64,000 nt of DNA from Vagococcus xieshaowenii (GTDB lineage Bacteria; Bacillota; Bacilli; Lactobacillales; Vagococcaceae), in the NCBI RefSeq assembly GCF_004792515.1, contig NZ_CP038865.1:828001-892000 (forward strand). Direction: 5' to 3'. A program made the translations under genes and the position numbers. The notes below the pieces were generated by a model. It saw only the letters and a list, made by a program, of their open reading frames with translations, did not search any database and had not been told where the DNA came from. Below are positions 56,383 to 64,000 of this stretch, piece by piece. Position 1 is the stretch's first letter. The number at the start of each line of letters is the position of its first letter.

Positions 56383-56411
56383 TTGACATAAAACGTCTAC
56401 AGTTGTAGACT
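56383..56411 (+). promoter_or_regulatory. cop promoter with CopY operator
   Basis: TTGACA (56383-56388), a 17-base spacer and TAGACT (56406-56411). The cop box TACAGTTGTA (56398-56407) exactly matches TACAnnTGTA and lies in a 16-bp palindrome that covers the spacer and -10. CopY should repress here and leave when copper displaces its zinc. Confidence 0.88.
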
Positions 56412-56433
56412 TAAGTTGTAAGGAGGCGTTATT

Positions 56434-56865
56434 ATGGAAATTAGTGAAGCAGAATGGGAAATTATACGTGTTGTTTGGGCGAATGGACAAGTAACAAGTA
56501 GTGAGATTGTGTCTGTTTTGTCAAAGAAAACATCCTGGAAAACGTCTACAGTCAAAACGTTATTGAGCCGTTTGGTTCAAAAAAATTATTTAGTAGCAAA
56601 CAAATCGGGAAATAAGTTTATTTACCAAGCAACTATTTCAGAAAACGAAGCCATTAAGCACAAATTATCACATTTAATGTCACAAGTATGTGCTAAAAAA
56701 CAAGGTGAGGTATTACATTCTTTAATAGAACAAGTAGAGATGACGCAATCAGATATCACAGAACTACTTGACTTATTAGAACACAAAAAACAAACAGCAC
56801 CTGATAGCATCGCGTGTAACTGTATACCAGGACAATGTACGTGTCATTTAGAAGGAGGAAAGTAG
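56434..56865 (+). CDS. copY: CopY-type copper-responsive repressor
   Basis: A 143-residue BlaI/CopY-family winged-helix repressor. The helix-turn-helix region (about residues 8-65) includes EWEIIRVVWANGQVTSSEI and WKTSTVKTLLSRL. The C-terminal metal motif is Cys128-x-Cys130-x4-Cys135-x-Cys137 (CNCIPGQCTC), the CxCx4CxC diagnostic of CopY in enterococci. It is the first gene of copY-copZ-copA; copZ follows directly. Confidence 0.95.
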   Translation: MEISEAEWEIIRVVWANGQVTSSEIVSVLSKKTSWKTSTVKTLLSRLVQKNYLVANKSGNKFIYQATISENEAIKHKLSHLMSQVCAKKQGEVLHSLIEQVEMTQSDITELLDLLEHKKQTAPDSIACNCIPGQCTCHLEGGK

Positions 56866-56866
56866 A

Positions 56867-57073
56867 ATGAAACAAAAATATACTATTAACGGAATGAGCT
56901 GTGCACATTGCGTCTCAAGAATAGAAGAAGCAGTGAGTTCTTTAGATGGCGTAAAAAAAATAAAGATTAACTTAAAAAAAGCGGAAGCAATTGTTAAGTT
57001 TGACGAGCAGTGTGTTACAGATGAAGTCATTATTTCAACGATTCATCAACTAGGCTTTACAGCGTCGATTTAA
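56867..57073 (+). CDS. copZ: copper chaperone CopZ
   Basis: A 68-residue Atx1-like heavy-metal-associated domain with the metal motif GMSCAHC (Cys12, Cys15). It carries Cu(I) in the cytoplasm and delivers it to CopY. It begins one base after the copY stop codon, so its translation is probably coupled, with GGAGG in the end of copY. Confidence 0.95.
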   Translation: MKQKYTINGMSCAHCVSRIEEAVSSLDGVKKIKINLKKAEAIVKFDEQCVTDEVIISTIHQLGFTASI

Positions 57074-57087
57074 AAGGGGTGAAGCAA

Positions 57088-59280
57088 GTGGAAAATAGTA
57101 AAGTAGAAACGTTTGTAATCACAGGAATGACGTGTGCCAATTGTTCTGCACGGGTTGAAAAAGAATTAAAACAAACAGTCGGAGTAATAAATGCGAATGT
57201 CAACTTGGCAACCGAAAAAGCCACCGTGACGTTTGATGAAACGGTGAATAGTAACCAAATTATTCATGCTGTTGAATCAATCGGTTACGGCGCTATTTTA
57301 TATGATGAAGCTCATAAAGCTCAGATTGCTAAAGAGCAAGCAATGCAAACTAGAAAGATGAAACGAGAGTTATTATGGAGTATATTGCTAACTGCTCCAA
57401 TGTTAATTGGCATGATTCTAATGATGTTAGGTGTTCATCATCCTCTTGTGATGTTTGTTCATAAGCCATGGGTTCAGCTAGTTCTAGCGACACCTGTTCA
57501 ATTTTTGATTGGTGCTAGATTTTATAAAGGAGCGTATCATTCTCTAAAAACTAAAGCGCCAAACATGGATGTATTAGTTGCTTTGGGGACGAGTGCGGCT
57601 TACCTACTTAGTCTATATAATGGTTTTTTTGGTGGGGATAAAACGCATTTATACTTTGAATCAAGTGCGATGATTATTACCTTAATTTTGCTTGGAAAGT
57701 ATTTAGAACATCAAGCGAAAAATAAAACAAGTGACGCGATACGTCAGTTAATGGCACTCGCAGGAGATGAAGCGGTCGTTATTAGAGATGGTAAGGAACA
57801 AACTGTATCAGTTGAAGAGGTAATTGTTGGAGATCATGTGAAAATCATTCCAGGTAGTCGGATACCCGTAGACGGAAAGATTATTGAGGGGCATTCAATT
57901 ATTGATGAGAGCATGCTGACAGGTGAGAGTGTTCCGGTAGAAAAAAAGATAGGCGATGATGTTTATAGTGGCACAGTAAATACAACAGGGATGTTTATTT
58001 TTAAAGCTGAACAAACTAGCCAGAATACATTATTATCAAAAATCATTCAAATGGTTGAAAACGCTCAAGGTTCTAAAGCACCGATTCAATCAATAGCTGA
58101 TAAAATTTCAACGATTTTTGTACCTGTTGTGTTAGTTGTTGCTTTGATAACCTTTCTTTTAACTTTTTGGCTAAGTAAAGATGTTGAGCGAGCGCTAATT
58201 AATAGTGTGTCAGTGCTAGTTATTGCTTGTCCGTGTGCCTTAGGATTAGCAACACCCACAGCTATTATGGTTGGAACAGGACGGGGTGCTAAACATGGTA
58301 TCTTGATTAAAAACGGTGAGGCGTTAGAGAAAGCAGCAAGTATAAACGCACTAGTATTTGATAAAACTGGTACTTTAACCAAAGGAACACCAAAGGTAAC
58401 AGAGACTATTCTTTTTTCTAATCATTATTCTGGCATTGAGTTAATCAGAATAGGTGCTTCATTAGAAAGTCATTCAGAACATCCATTAGCTCAAGCCATT
58501 GTTTCTTATTATCAAGGGGAACGATTGTCTGTTACAAATTTTCATGCTACAGTCGGGTTCGGTATTACTGGTGAAATAAACAATCAGGTGTATATGATAG
58601 GAAATGCTCAATTAATGCAATCAAAAGGTTTTCATGTTAAGCCATATGAGTCACTTATTGCACCAATAGAAGCAATGGGGAAAACAGTGGTTTATGTAGC
58701 AGATAGTAATGAAGTGATTGGAGCGATGGCAATTGCTGATGAGGTAAAAGAATCAGCCGTTCATACTATCAAACAACTACACAACGAACAAATTGAGACC
58801 TATATGCTAACGGGAGACAATCAAGCAACAGCTGAACATATTGCTAAACAAGTTGATATTCCAACTAATCAAATAATGTCACAAGTGTTACCCGAAGAAA
58901 AAGCTAATTATATCAACATGTTACAAGCTAATGGAAAATTTGTTGGCATGGTGGGTGATGGTATTAATGATGCCCCTGCTTTAGCGAACGCTACATTGGG
59001 TATCGCAATGGGAAGTGGGACAGATATTGCAATGGAAAGTGCGGATGTCACTATAGTAAAAGGAGATTTAACTAAAGTACACCAACTAATTGAGTTATCA
59101 CAAAAAACATTGCGTAAAATTAAACAAAACCTGTTTTGGGCGTTTATTTATAATGTCATAGGAATTCCTTTTGCAGCATTTGGTTTACTAAATCCAATTA
59201 TTGCTGGAGGCGCGATGGCTTTTAGCTCAATTTGTGTATTGCTGAATTCCCTAAGTCTAAACCGAATAAAATTAAAATAA
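57088..59280 (+). CDS. copA: copper-translocating P1B-type ATPase
   Basis: Copper-exporting P-type ATPase of 730 aa. One N-terminal heavy-metal domain carries GMTCANC (Cys16, Cys19). The transmembrane CPC motif is at residues 381-383 (VIACPCALGLATPTA). The phosphorylation site is Asp425 in DKTGTLTKG; HP-locus SEHPLAQAI and GDGINDAPAL are present. It has eight membrane helices by family. The start at GTG 57088 is preferred because AAAGGGG lies eight bases upstream; the GTG at 57079 overlaps that site. Closely linked to copZ, it ends the operon. Confidence 0.95.
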   Translation: MENSKVETFVITGMTCANCSARVEKELKQTVGVINANVNLATEKATVTFDETVNSNQIIHAVESIGYGAILYDEAHKAQIAKEQAMQTRKMKRELLWSILLTAPMLIGMILMMLGVHHPLVMFVHKPWVQLVLATPVQFLIGARFYKGAYHSLKTKAPNMDVLVALGTSAAYLLSLYNGFFGGDKTHLYFESSAMIITLILLGKYLEHQAKNKTSDAIRQLMALAGDEAVVIRDGKEQTVSVEEVIVGDHVKIIPGSRIPVDGKIIEGHSIIDESMLTGESVPVEKKIGDDVYSGTVNTTGMFIFKAEQTSQNTLLSKIIQMVENAQGSKAPIQSIADKISTIFVPVVLVVALITFLLTFWLSKDVERALINSVSVLVIACPCALGLATPTAIMVGTGRGAKHGILIKNGEALEKAASINALVFDKTGTLTKGTPKVTETILFSNHYSGIELIRIGASLESHSEHPLAQAIVSYYQGERLSVTNFHATVGFGITGEINNQVYMIGNAQLMQSKGFHVKPYESLIAPIEAMGKTVVYVADSNEVIGAMAIADEVKESAVHTIKQLHNEQIETYMLTGDNQATAEHIAKQVDIPTNQIMSQVLPEEKANYINMLQANGKFVGMVGDGINDAPALANATLGIAMGSGTDIAMESADVTIVKGDLTKVHQLIELSQKTLRKIKQNLFWAFIYNVIGIPFAAFGLLNPIIAGGAMAFSSICVLLNSLSLNRIKLK

Positions 59281-59281
59281 C

Positions 59282-59322
59282 GTTTAGGAAGAATGTCTTT
59301 GATATTCTTCCTAAACTTTTTT
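59282..59322 (+). terminator. terminator of the cop operon
   Basis: A 13-bp stem GTTTAGGAAGAAT/ATTCTTCCTAAAC precedes six T residues. Confidence 0.92.
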
Positions 59323-59385
59323 AAGTAGTCAGTTTTGAGAAGTAATGTTACAATATTGAAGACTAAAAAAGAAAGATGTGAGAGA

Positions 59386-59901
59386 ATGACTGAATTTTTA
59401 AATGTAGGAAAAATTGTTAACACTCAAGGTATTAAAGGGGAAGTTCGAGTGATTTCAAGAACTGATTTTGCAAAAAAACGCTACAAAGTAGGAAATCAAC
59501 TATTCCTATTCCAAGAAAATAAAGAACCTATTACACTTATTGTTAAAAGCCATCGTCAACATAAGAACTTTGATATTTTGAGTTTTGAAAACCATCCTAA
59601 TATTAACGATGTCGAAAAATATCGTGAAGGTATTTTAAAGATAAAAAAAGAAGACGCACAACGATTACCTAAAAATGAATTTTATTTCCATGAAATTATC
59701 GGATGCGAGGTGTTTGATGAAAATCAAGTATTGCTAGGTAAAATTAAAGAAATTTTACAACCAGGTGCCAACGATGTATGGGTTATACAACGTAAAGGTC
59801 AAAAAGATGCTTTAATTCCGTATATTGAATCAGTAGTGAAACTTGTAGATATCAAAAACCAACGTGTTGAGGTTGAAATTCCAGAAGGGTTGCTTGACTA
59901 A
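59386..59901 (+). CDS. rimM: ribosome maturation factor RimM
   Basis: A 171-residue protein that binds ribosomal protein S19 and assists 16S rRNA processing of the 30S head. The N-terminal domain begins [19 protein letters not shown]; the PRC-barrel domain includes [12 protein letters not shown] and GANDVWVI, ending in [12 protein letters not shown]. The start at 59386 follows GAAAGATGTGAGAG. trmD follows within two bases, an operon conserved in most bacteria, although rpsP is elsewhere here. Confidence 0.94.
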   Translation: MTEFLNVGKIVNTQGIKGEVRVISRTDFAKKRYKVGNQLFLFQENKEPITLIVKSHRQHKNFDILSFENHPNINDVEKYREGILKIKKEDAQRLPKNEFYFHEIIGCEVFDENQVLLGKIKEILQPGANDVWVIQRKGQKDALIPYIESVVKLVDIKNQRVEVEIPEGLLD

Positions 59902-59902
59902 A

Positions 59903-60643
59903 ATGAAAATAGATGTTTTAACGTTATTTCCCAAAATGTTTGATGGTCCGATGAACGAATCAATATTAGGTAAGGCTAAACAACGTGATTTGGTAGAAGT
60001 GAATGTTCATAATTTCAGAGATTTTTCTGATAACAAGCATCAACAAGTGGACGATTACCCTTATGGTGGTGGAGCGGGTATGTTACTTAAAGTTCAACCA
60101 ATCGACGATGCCTTAGCTCATATTAATGAGCAGTCACCGGAAACTAAGAAACGTGTGATTTTACTTGATCCGGCAGGTATTCCTTTTAATCAAAAAGTGG
60201 CGGAAGAATTTTCTGAAGAAGAACACTTAGTGTTTATTTGTGGGCATTATGAAGGATATGATGAAAGAATTCGTTCACTAGTGACAGATGAAGTTTCACT
60301 AGGTGATTATGTATTGACTGGCGGAGAGCTTGGCGCAATGGTTATGATTGATGCCACGGTCAGATTGTTACCTGATGTACTAGGTAATGATGAATCGGCT
60401 GTGACTGATTCTCACTCAACAGGCTTATTAGAACATCCACATTATACACGCCCTGCTGATTATAAAGGGATGAAAGTACCAGAAGTGTTGACAAATGGCA
60501 ATCATAAATTGATTGATGAATGGCGTCTGAAAGAATCACTACGTCGTACGTATTTACGTCGACCAGAGATGTTAAAAATGCTCGAATTCACACCACAAAT
60601 GGAAAAGTTATTAGCTGAAATCAAAAAAGAAACAGAACAATAA
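59903..60643 (+). CDS. trmD: tRNA (guanine-N1)-methyltransferase
   Basis: SPOUT-fold methyltransferase of 246 aa that makes m1G37 next to the anticodon and prevents frameshifting. It starts [13 protein letters not shown], then has [24 protein letters not shown] and the trefoil-knot SAM site [12 protein letters not shown]. It begins one base after the rimM stop and is the last gene of the pair. Confidence 0.97.
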   Translation: MKIDVLTLFPKMFDGPMNESILGKAKQRDLVEVNVHNFRDFSDNKHQQVDDYPYGGGAGMLLKVQPIDDALAHINEQSPETKKRVILLDPAGIPFNQKVAEEFSEEEHLVFICGHYEGYDERIRSLVTDEVSLGDYVLTGGELGAMVMIDATVRLLPDVLGNDESAVTDSHSTGLLEHPHYTRPADYKGMKVPEVLTNGNHKLIDEWRLKESLRRTYLRRPEMLKMLEFTPQMEKLLAEIKKETEQ

Positions 60644-60685
60644 AAAGACGTTACCTATGATATTTTATCGTAGGTAACGTCTTTT
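60643..60685. terminator. bidirectional terminator between trmD and pbp1a
   Basis: A long hairpin (60643-60661 with 60667-60685) has A and T runs and serves both convergent genes. Confidence 0.9.
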
Positions 60686-60699
60686 AGTGTCTATAGTCA

Positions 60700-63090
60700 T
60701 CAGTTGCTAGATGAACTTTCGGGTATCGCTATTTGTTGATTATTTTGAGAAACCTTGGCTTCTGAAGATGGCGCTGGTTCGGGTTCTGGTTTTTCAGCGC
60801 TTTGACTTGAGCTAGGAGGAGCGGGTTCTTCAGAACTTTGTGGCTTTTCATCAGGTTGTTCACTTGGTTCTGTACTAGGTTGCTCACTCGGTTTAGACTC
60901 TTCTGATTCTTTAGATTCTTCTGGTTTTTCAGACGCTTTAGATTCTTCTAATTCTTCTGATTCTTCTGATTCTTTAGACGCTTCAGGCTCGTCAGATTCA
61001 TCAGGTTCCTCAACTTCTTCAGGTTCCTTTTCCGCCGAAGTGCTAGGTGTTGTGTTTACTGGAGCTGAATAGGAAGGCGTAACAGGTTGCGTAACCGTAT
61101 GCCCTTTGACATATAATTCACTACCATATCTTACGACAGTTTCAGGCTGTTCCCAATCGGTAGAACTAATATTACTCATTAAATGCGACATCATATTTCG
61201 ATAGATTGACATTGCAATTCCCTGTTGAGACTTAGGTATTGCTTGGAAGAAATCTTCATAACCAATCCAGACAGCAATGACATAGTCCTTTGTATAACCT
61301 ACAAAGCTGATATTTGGAACCCCATCACCTTTGACTTTATCTTCAACACTTTCATCATAGTTCGATGTACCAGTTTTACCAGCTTGATAGATGCCATATA
61401 TTTGTGCATTTTGCCCTGTACCGCGGTTGATAACGTCTTTTAACATATCCGTAATCATGTACGCAGTAGAATCTTTCATGACACGAGTACCTCTGTCTTC
61501 GTATAACTGTTCTGATCCATCGTTAAAGACGATACGATGGACGTAACTTGGTTGATAATACTTTCCACCATTAGCAAAAGCTGAATAAGCGGCTGCCATT
61601 TTTAAGGAACTGATTTCTTGATGGATGGCACTTGAATCAACAACACCGATATCTTCATTGTAAATATTTAGTTTCTTTTGTAATTTCTCTACGTTGTCAA
61701 ACCCAACTTCACGAATAGTTTTAGCAGCAGGCACATTACGTGAATCGATTAAGGCTTCTCTCATGGTTAAGGTGCCTCGGTACAGATTATCATAGTTCAT
61801 CAGATCTTGATCAGTGCCAGGATATTTATACGGTCCATCGATAATGAATTGTGCAGTTGAATAGTTTAGATATTCAATTGCAGGTGCGTATACGTTTAAT
61901 GGTTTCATAGCAGATGCAAAATCTCGGCCATTACTTGTTGCAAGATTTTGTGTTAATTGTGCATCTTCAGGTGCTTTACGGTTACCAATTTGGCTTATAA
62001 TATTTCCATTGTTAGGATCTATTACGGTAACAGCTACTTGCAATTTATCATCTTCAAAATTGATGTATTCATCAGTATTCACTAAGTTGTATAGATATTC
62101 TTGTGCATCTAAATCGATATTTGTATAGACATCTAAGCCATCTGAATAAATGTCACGGTCTGTTTTTTCTTTTACTTCATTGATAACTTCTGTGACATAG
62201 TTATCAACTATTTTCTGTTCTTCTGAGGTATCTTTTTGTTTAACTAAATCTTTATCAATAGGTTCAGCAACAGCTTTTTTATAATCTTTTTTTGATATTA
62301 CTTTATCTTCATACATTTGCTGTAGTACTAAATCACGACGTTTTTTTGCTCCTTCGGGGTTAAGATAAGGATCATATTCACTTGGAGCTTGAGGTAATCC
62401 AGCAAATAGTGCTGTTTGAGCAAGGCTTAGTTCACTTAAGTCTTTGTTGTAATAGTAATTTGCGGCTGTCTTCATGCCATAAATACCATTAGACATATAT
62501 ACTTTATTAATATAATAAGTAATAATTTGATCTTTTGATTTTTCACGTTCTAATCTAACAGCCATCCATGCTTCTTGAGCTTTCCGCTTAACGGTTTGAT
62601 TGGCGGCAGAAGTATCAAAGAAAGATAATTTTATTAATTGCTGAGTAAGGGTACTACCACCTTGTAAACCACTGCTTGTACCTGTAATATTTGATGCCAA
62701 AGCACCAAATATACGGATAGGATCAACGCCAATGTGCTTTTCAAAACGTTTATCTTCAATTGAGATTATGGCATTTTTTAACTCAGTTGGAATACGCTCG
62801 CTTGAGGCGACTTCACGTTTAATAGAACCTAAAGTATAAAAAACTTCATTATTCACATCATATAAATCTGAGGATTTGATGCCTTCCAATTCTTTGTCAA
62901 CTAAAGCAGGGGCTTGTCTGGCGTAATTAACAAAAATTGCTAGACCAGTAAGCATACCTAAACAGCCTATTAATGCAATAATCGCTAAAGCTTTTAATAG
63001 GTTCTTTTTGGTTGAACTACTTTTTTTGGTAGTGAAGTTATTTCTTTGATGATTAGACATTCTATTTGTTTCTTTTTTATTGTTTGTCAT
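60700..63090 (-). CDS. pbp1a: bifunctional class A penicillin-binding protein 1A
   Basis: A 796-residue peptidoglycan synthase. A basic N-terminal tail and one membrane helix (about residues 33-55) are followed by the GT51 glycosyltransferase: catalytic Glu112 in SIEDKRFEKHIG and GGSTLTQQLIK. The transpeptidase domain then has SAMK (SxxK), SRN (SxN) and KTG in AGKTGTSN. The last 125 or so residues are an extracellular tail almost wholly of Glu, Ser, Pro and Lys. It overlaps the end of recU by 14 bases, as recU-ponA does in Firmicutes; GGAGAAAACG precedes the ATG. Confidence 0.94.
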   Translation of the reverse strand: MTNNKKETNRMSNHQRNNFTTKKSSSTKKNLLKALAIIALIGCLGMLTGLAIFVNYARQAPALVDKELEGIKSSDLYDVNNEVFYTLGSIKREVASSERIPTELKNAIISIEDKRFEKHIGVDPIRIFGALASNITGTSSGLQGGSTLTQQLIKLSFFDTSAANQTVKRKAQEAWMAVRLEREKSKDQIITYYINKVYMSNGIYGMKTAANYYYNKDLSELSLAQTALFAGLPQAPSEYDPYLNPEGAKKRRDLVLQQMYEDKVISKKDYKKAVAEPIDKDLVKQKDTSEEQKIVDNYVTEVINEVKEKTDRDIYSDGLDVYTNIDLDAQEYLYNLVNTDEYINFEDDKLQVAVTVIDPNNGNIISQIGNRKAPEDAQLTQNLATSNGRDFASAMKPLNVYAPAIEYLNYSTAQFIIDGPYKYPGTDQDLMNYDNLYRGTLTMREALIDSRNVPAAKTIREVGFDNVEKLQKKLNIYNEDIGVVDSSAIHQEISSLKMAAAYSAFANGGKYYQPSYVHRIVFNDGSEQLYEDRGTRVMKDSTAYMITDMLKDVINRGTGQNAQIYGIYQAGKTGTSNYDESVEDKVKGDGVPNISFVGYTKDYVIAVWIGYEDFFQAIPKSQQGIAMSIYRNMMSHLMSNISSTDWEQPETVVRYGSELYVKGHTVTQPVTPSYSAPVNTTPSTSAEKEPEEVEEPDESDEPEASKESEESEELEESKASEKPEESKESEESKPSEQPSTEPSEQPDEKPQSSEEPAPPSSSQSAEKPEPEPAPSSEAKVSQNNQQIAIPESSSSN

Positions 63091-63700
63091 CGTTTTCTCC
63101 TATTCTAAAAACGGTATCGATTATTTCTAGATACGCAATTCGTGGGGCAATTTTGATTGGTACTTTATGGACATGATCTTGGAAATATTTATAAGGAATG
63201 GATTTTTTACCCAAATCTTTTTGATTCCACCACATTAATAAATCATTGGCTTCTAGTAGGTAGCATTCTTTTAGTGTGCTAAAATAAACTAGAAGGAAGA
63301 CCAGTCCTTGTTGAGCAAGACATTGTTGCATATGATCAATTTGATGTTGATGTATATTAGACAAAGGAAATGAGGTTTTATTTTGCGTTTCTTTTGCTTC
63401 AAAGTCAAGGTACTTGCCTTGGTATACGCCATTATAATCTGTGGTAGAGGCTTGTTTGAAGTAGGCTTCTTTAATAGTTGCTGCACTTCTTTTAGGATAA
63501 TCTACTTTTACAATTTGAATGGGTGTTGGTTTCTTATGAATCACGGCCACACCTTTAGACAAATAATAGTCATTGCTATCATTAATCATCTGTTCAAATG
63601 TCATCCCTCGATTTCCAAATGTTTGCTGGCGTACTTGAGGTCGTTTTACGGCACTCTTCATACCTTGATAACGTTGCCCATTTGGATAATTAACTGCCAT
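63077..63700 (-). CDS. recU: Holliday junction resolvase RecU
   Basis: Resolvase of 207 aa acting in recombinational repair and chromosome segregation. The nuclease core (PD-D/ExK type) reads GKYLDFEAKETQNKTSFPL, preceded by TTDYNGVYQ. The N-terminal MAVNYPNGQRY and NRGMTFEQMINDSN are family-typical. The start at 63700 has AGGAG ten bases upstream; the GTG three codons earlier nearly abuts that site. It is the first gene of recU-pbp1a and diverges from ypsA. Confidence 0.94.
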   Translation of the reverse strand: MAVNYPNGQRYQGMKSAVKRPQVRQQTFGNRGMTFEQMINDSNDYYLSKGVAVIHKKPTPIQIVKVDYPKRSAATIKEAYFKQASTTDYNGVYQGKYLDFEAKETQNKTSFPLSNIHQHQIDHMQQCLAQQGLVFLLVYFSTLKECYLLEANDLLMWWNQKDLGKKSIPYKYFQDHVHKVPIKIAPRIAYLEIIDTVFRIGENDDKQ

Positions 63701-63758
63701 TTTTATCACACTCCTAGAGTTATTATAACAAAAAAAGTTTTAGAAAGGAAAGATTGGC

Positions 63759-64000
63759 GTGAGAAACATGAAGACTTTATACATATCCGGTTATCGCTCG
63801 TTTGAATTAGGTATTTTTAAAGAAACAGATCCTAAAATAACTATCATTAAAAAAGCATTGAAAAAGCATCTAATAAGTTATATTGAACTAGGAGTAGAAT
63901 GGTTTCTTGTTAGTGGTAATCTAGGTAGTGAATATTGGGCGAGTCAGGTGATTAATGAATTGAAGTCAGAAGGTTATAGTATTAAATTAGGCTTGATTAC
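63759..64000 (+). CDS. ypsA: YpsA-like DUF1273 (SLOG-type) protein, 5' part
   Basis: Partial frame of 80 codons running off the window end. It starts MRNMKTLYISGYRSFELGIF, characteristic of the YpsA/DUF1273 family. These are Rossmann-like SLOG-superfamily proteins linked to cell division and stress in Bacillus and Staphylococcus. LVSGNLGSEYWASQV continues the fold. The GTG at 63759 is favoured because GGAAAG lies six bases before it, while the in-frame ATG at 63768 is too far. Divergence from recU is the conserved Firmicutes arrangement, usually followed by gpsB. Confidence 0.85.
   Translation, partial: MRNMKTLYISGYRSFELGIFKETDPKITIIKKALKKHLISYIELGVEWFLVSGNLGSEYWASQVINELKSEGYSIKLGLI

Overview
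The window is a chromosomal segment of a low-GC (AT-rich) Gram-positive bacterium. Gene content fits the Enterococcaceae, most likely Vagococcus or a close relative. Supporting points are RexAB in place of a canonical AddAB, a hydrogen-peroxide-forming glycerol-3-phosphate oxidase between glpK and glpF, a zinc-ribbon MapZ division protein, separate coaB and coaC genes beside an ECF-type vitamin S component, the pfl pair, a ParE/ParC pair with a streptococcal-type ParC QRDR, and a CopY-CopZ-CopA copper operon. This placement is inference from gene content; no 16S gene is present.

Layout. 1-9449: the 3' part of transketolase, signal peptidase I, and the large rexB-rexA helicase-nuclease operon. 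9448-9693: a minus-strand tRNA-like element with its own weak promoter and terminator, then a strong yebC promoter. 9748-14059: yebC, a complete IS30-family insertion sequence (10568-11619) with a 3-bp target duplication, a lipoprotein, a small DUF697 protein, a GlsB/YeaQ-type membrane protein and a nitroreductase. 14099-18417: pyrG (minus) with an attenuator of the CTP-sensing G-reiteration type, menA, and a degenerate M24 peptidase homologue. 18450-22590: the glpK-glpO-glpF glycerol operon with a CcpA site. 22630-25294: a minus-strand operon tetR-panT-coaB-coaC for coenzyme A precursor uptake and synthesis; panT appears to start at AUU and tetR is overlapped by twin operators. 25477-30034: parE-parC. 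30164-36041: a serine hydrolase, an HdeD-like protein, a candidate minus-strand small RNA, ylxM-ffh, rpsP, a MarR regulator and a zinc metallopeptidase. 36060-43403: tyrS with a T-box leader, a MacB-like ABC transporter, a CorA-type transporter, a deoxynucleoside kinase and cardiolipin synthase. 43640-50038: pflB, pflA, aspA, manganese pyrophosphatase and psiE. 50043-53601: gatD-murT (lipid II amidation) and a Ktr/Trk potassium channel. 53809-59322: mapZ and the copYZA operon. 59386-64000: rimM-trmD, then recU-pbp1a (minus) and the start of ypsA.

Most of the window is core chromosome. The clearest mobile feature is the IS30 element. Cell-envelope functions recur (MurT/GatD, PBP1A, MapZ, cardiolipin synthase, signal peptidase), as do fermentative metabolism (Pfl, GlpKOF) and nucleotide metabolism (PyrG, dNK). 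Regulation is unusually legible from sequence: T-box, pyrG attenuator, CRE, cop box, twin TetR operators, a palindrome in a promoter next to a MarR gene, and a possible Rex site.

The observations most worth checking are the tRNA-like minus-strand element with an internal 8-codon reading frame (9498-9575), the independent small RNA candidate at 31762-31872, and the AUU start of panT. I found no CRISPR array, rRNA, ordinary tRNA, prophage or recognisable defence island.
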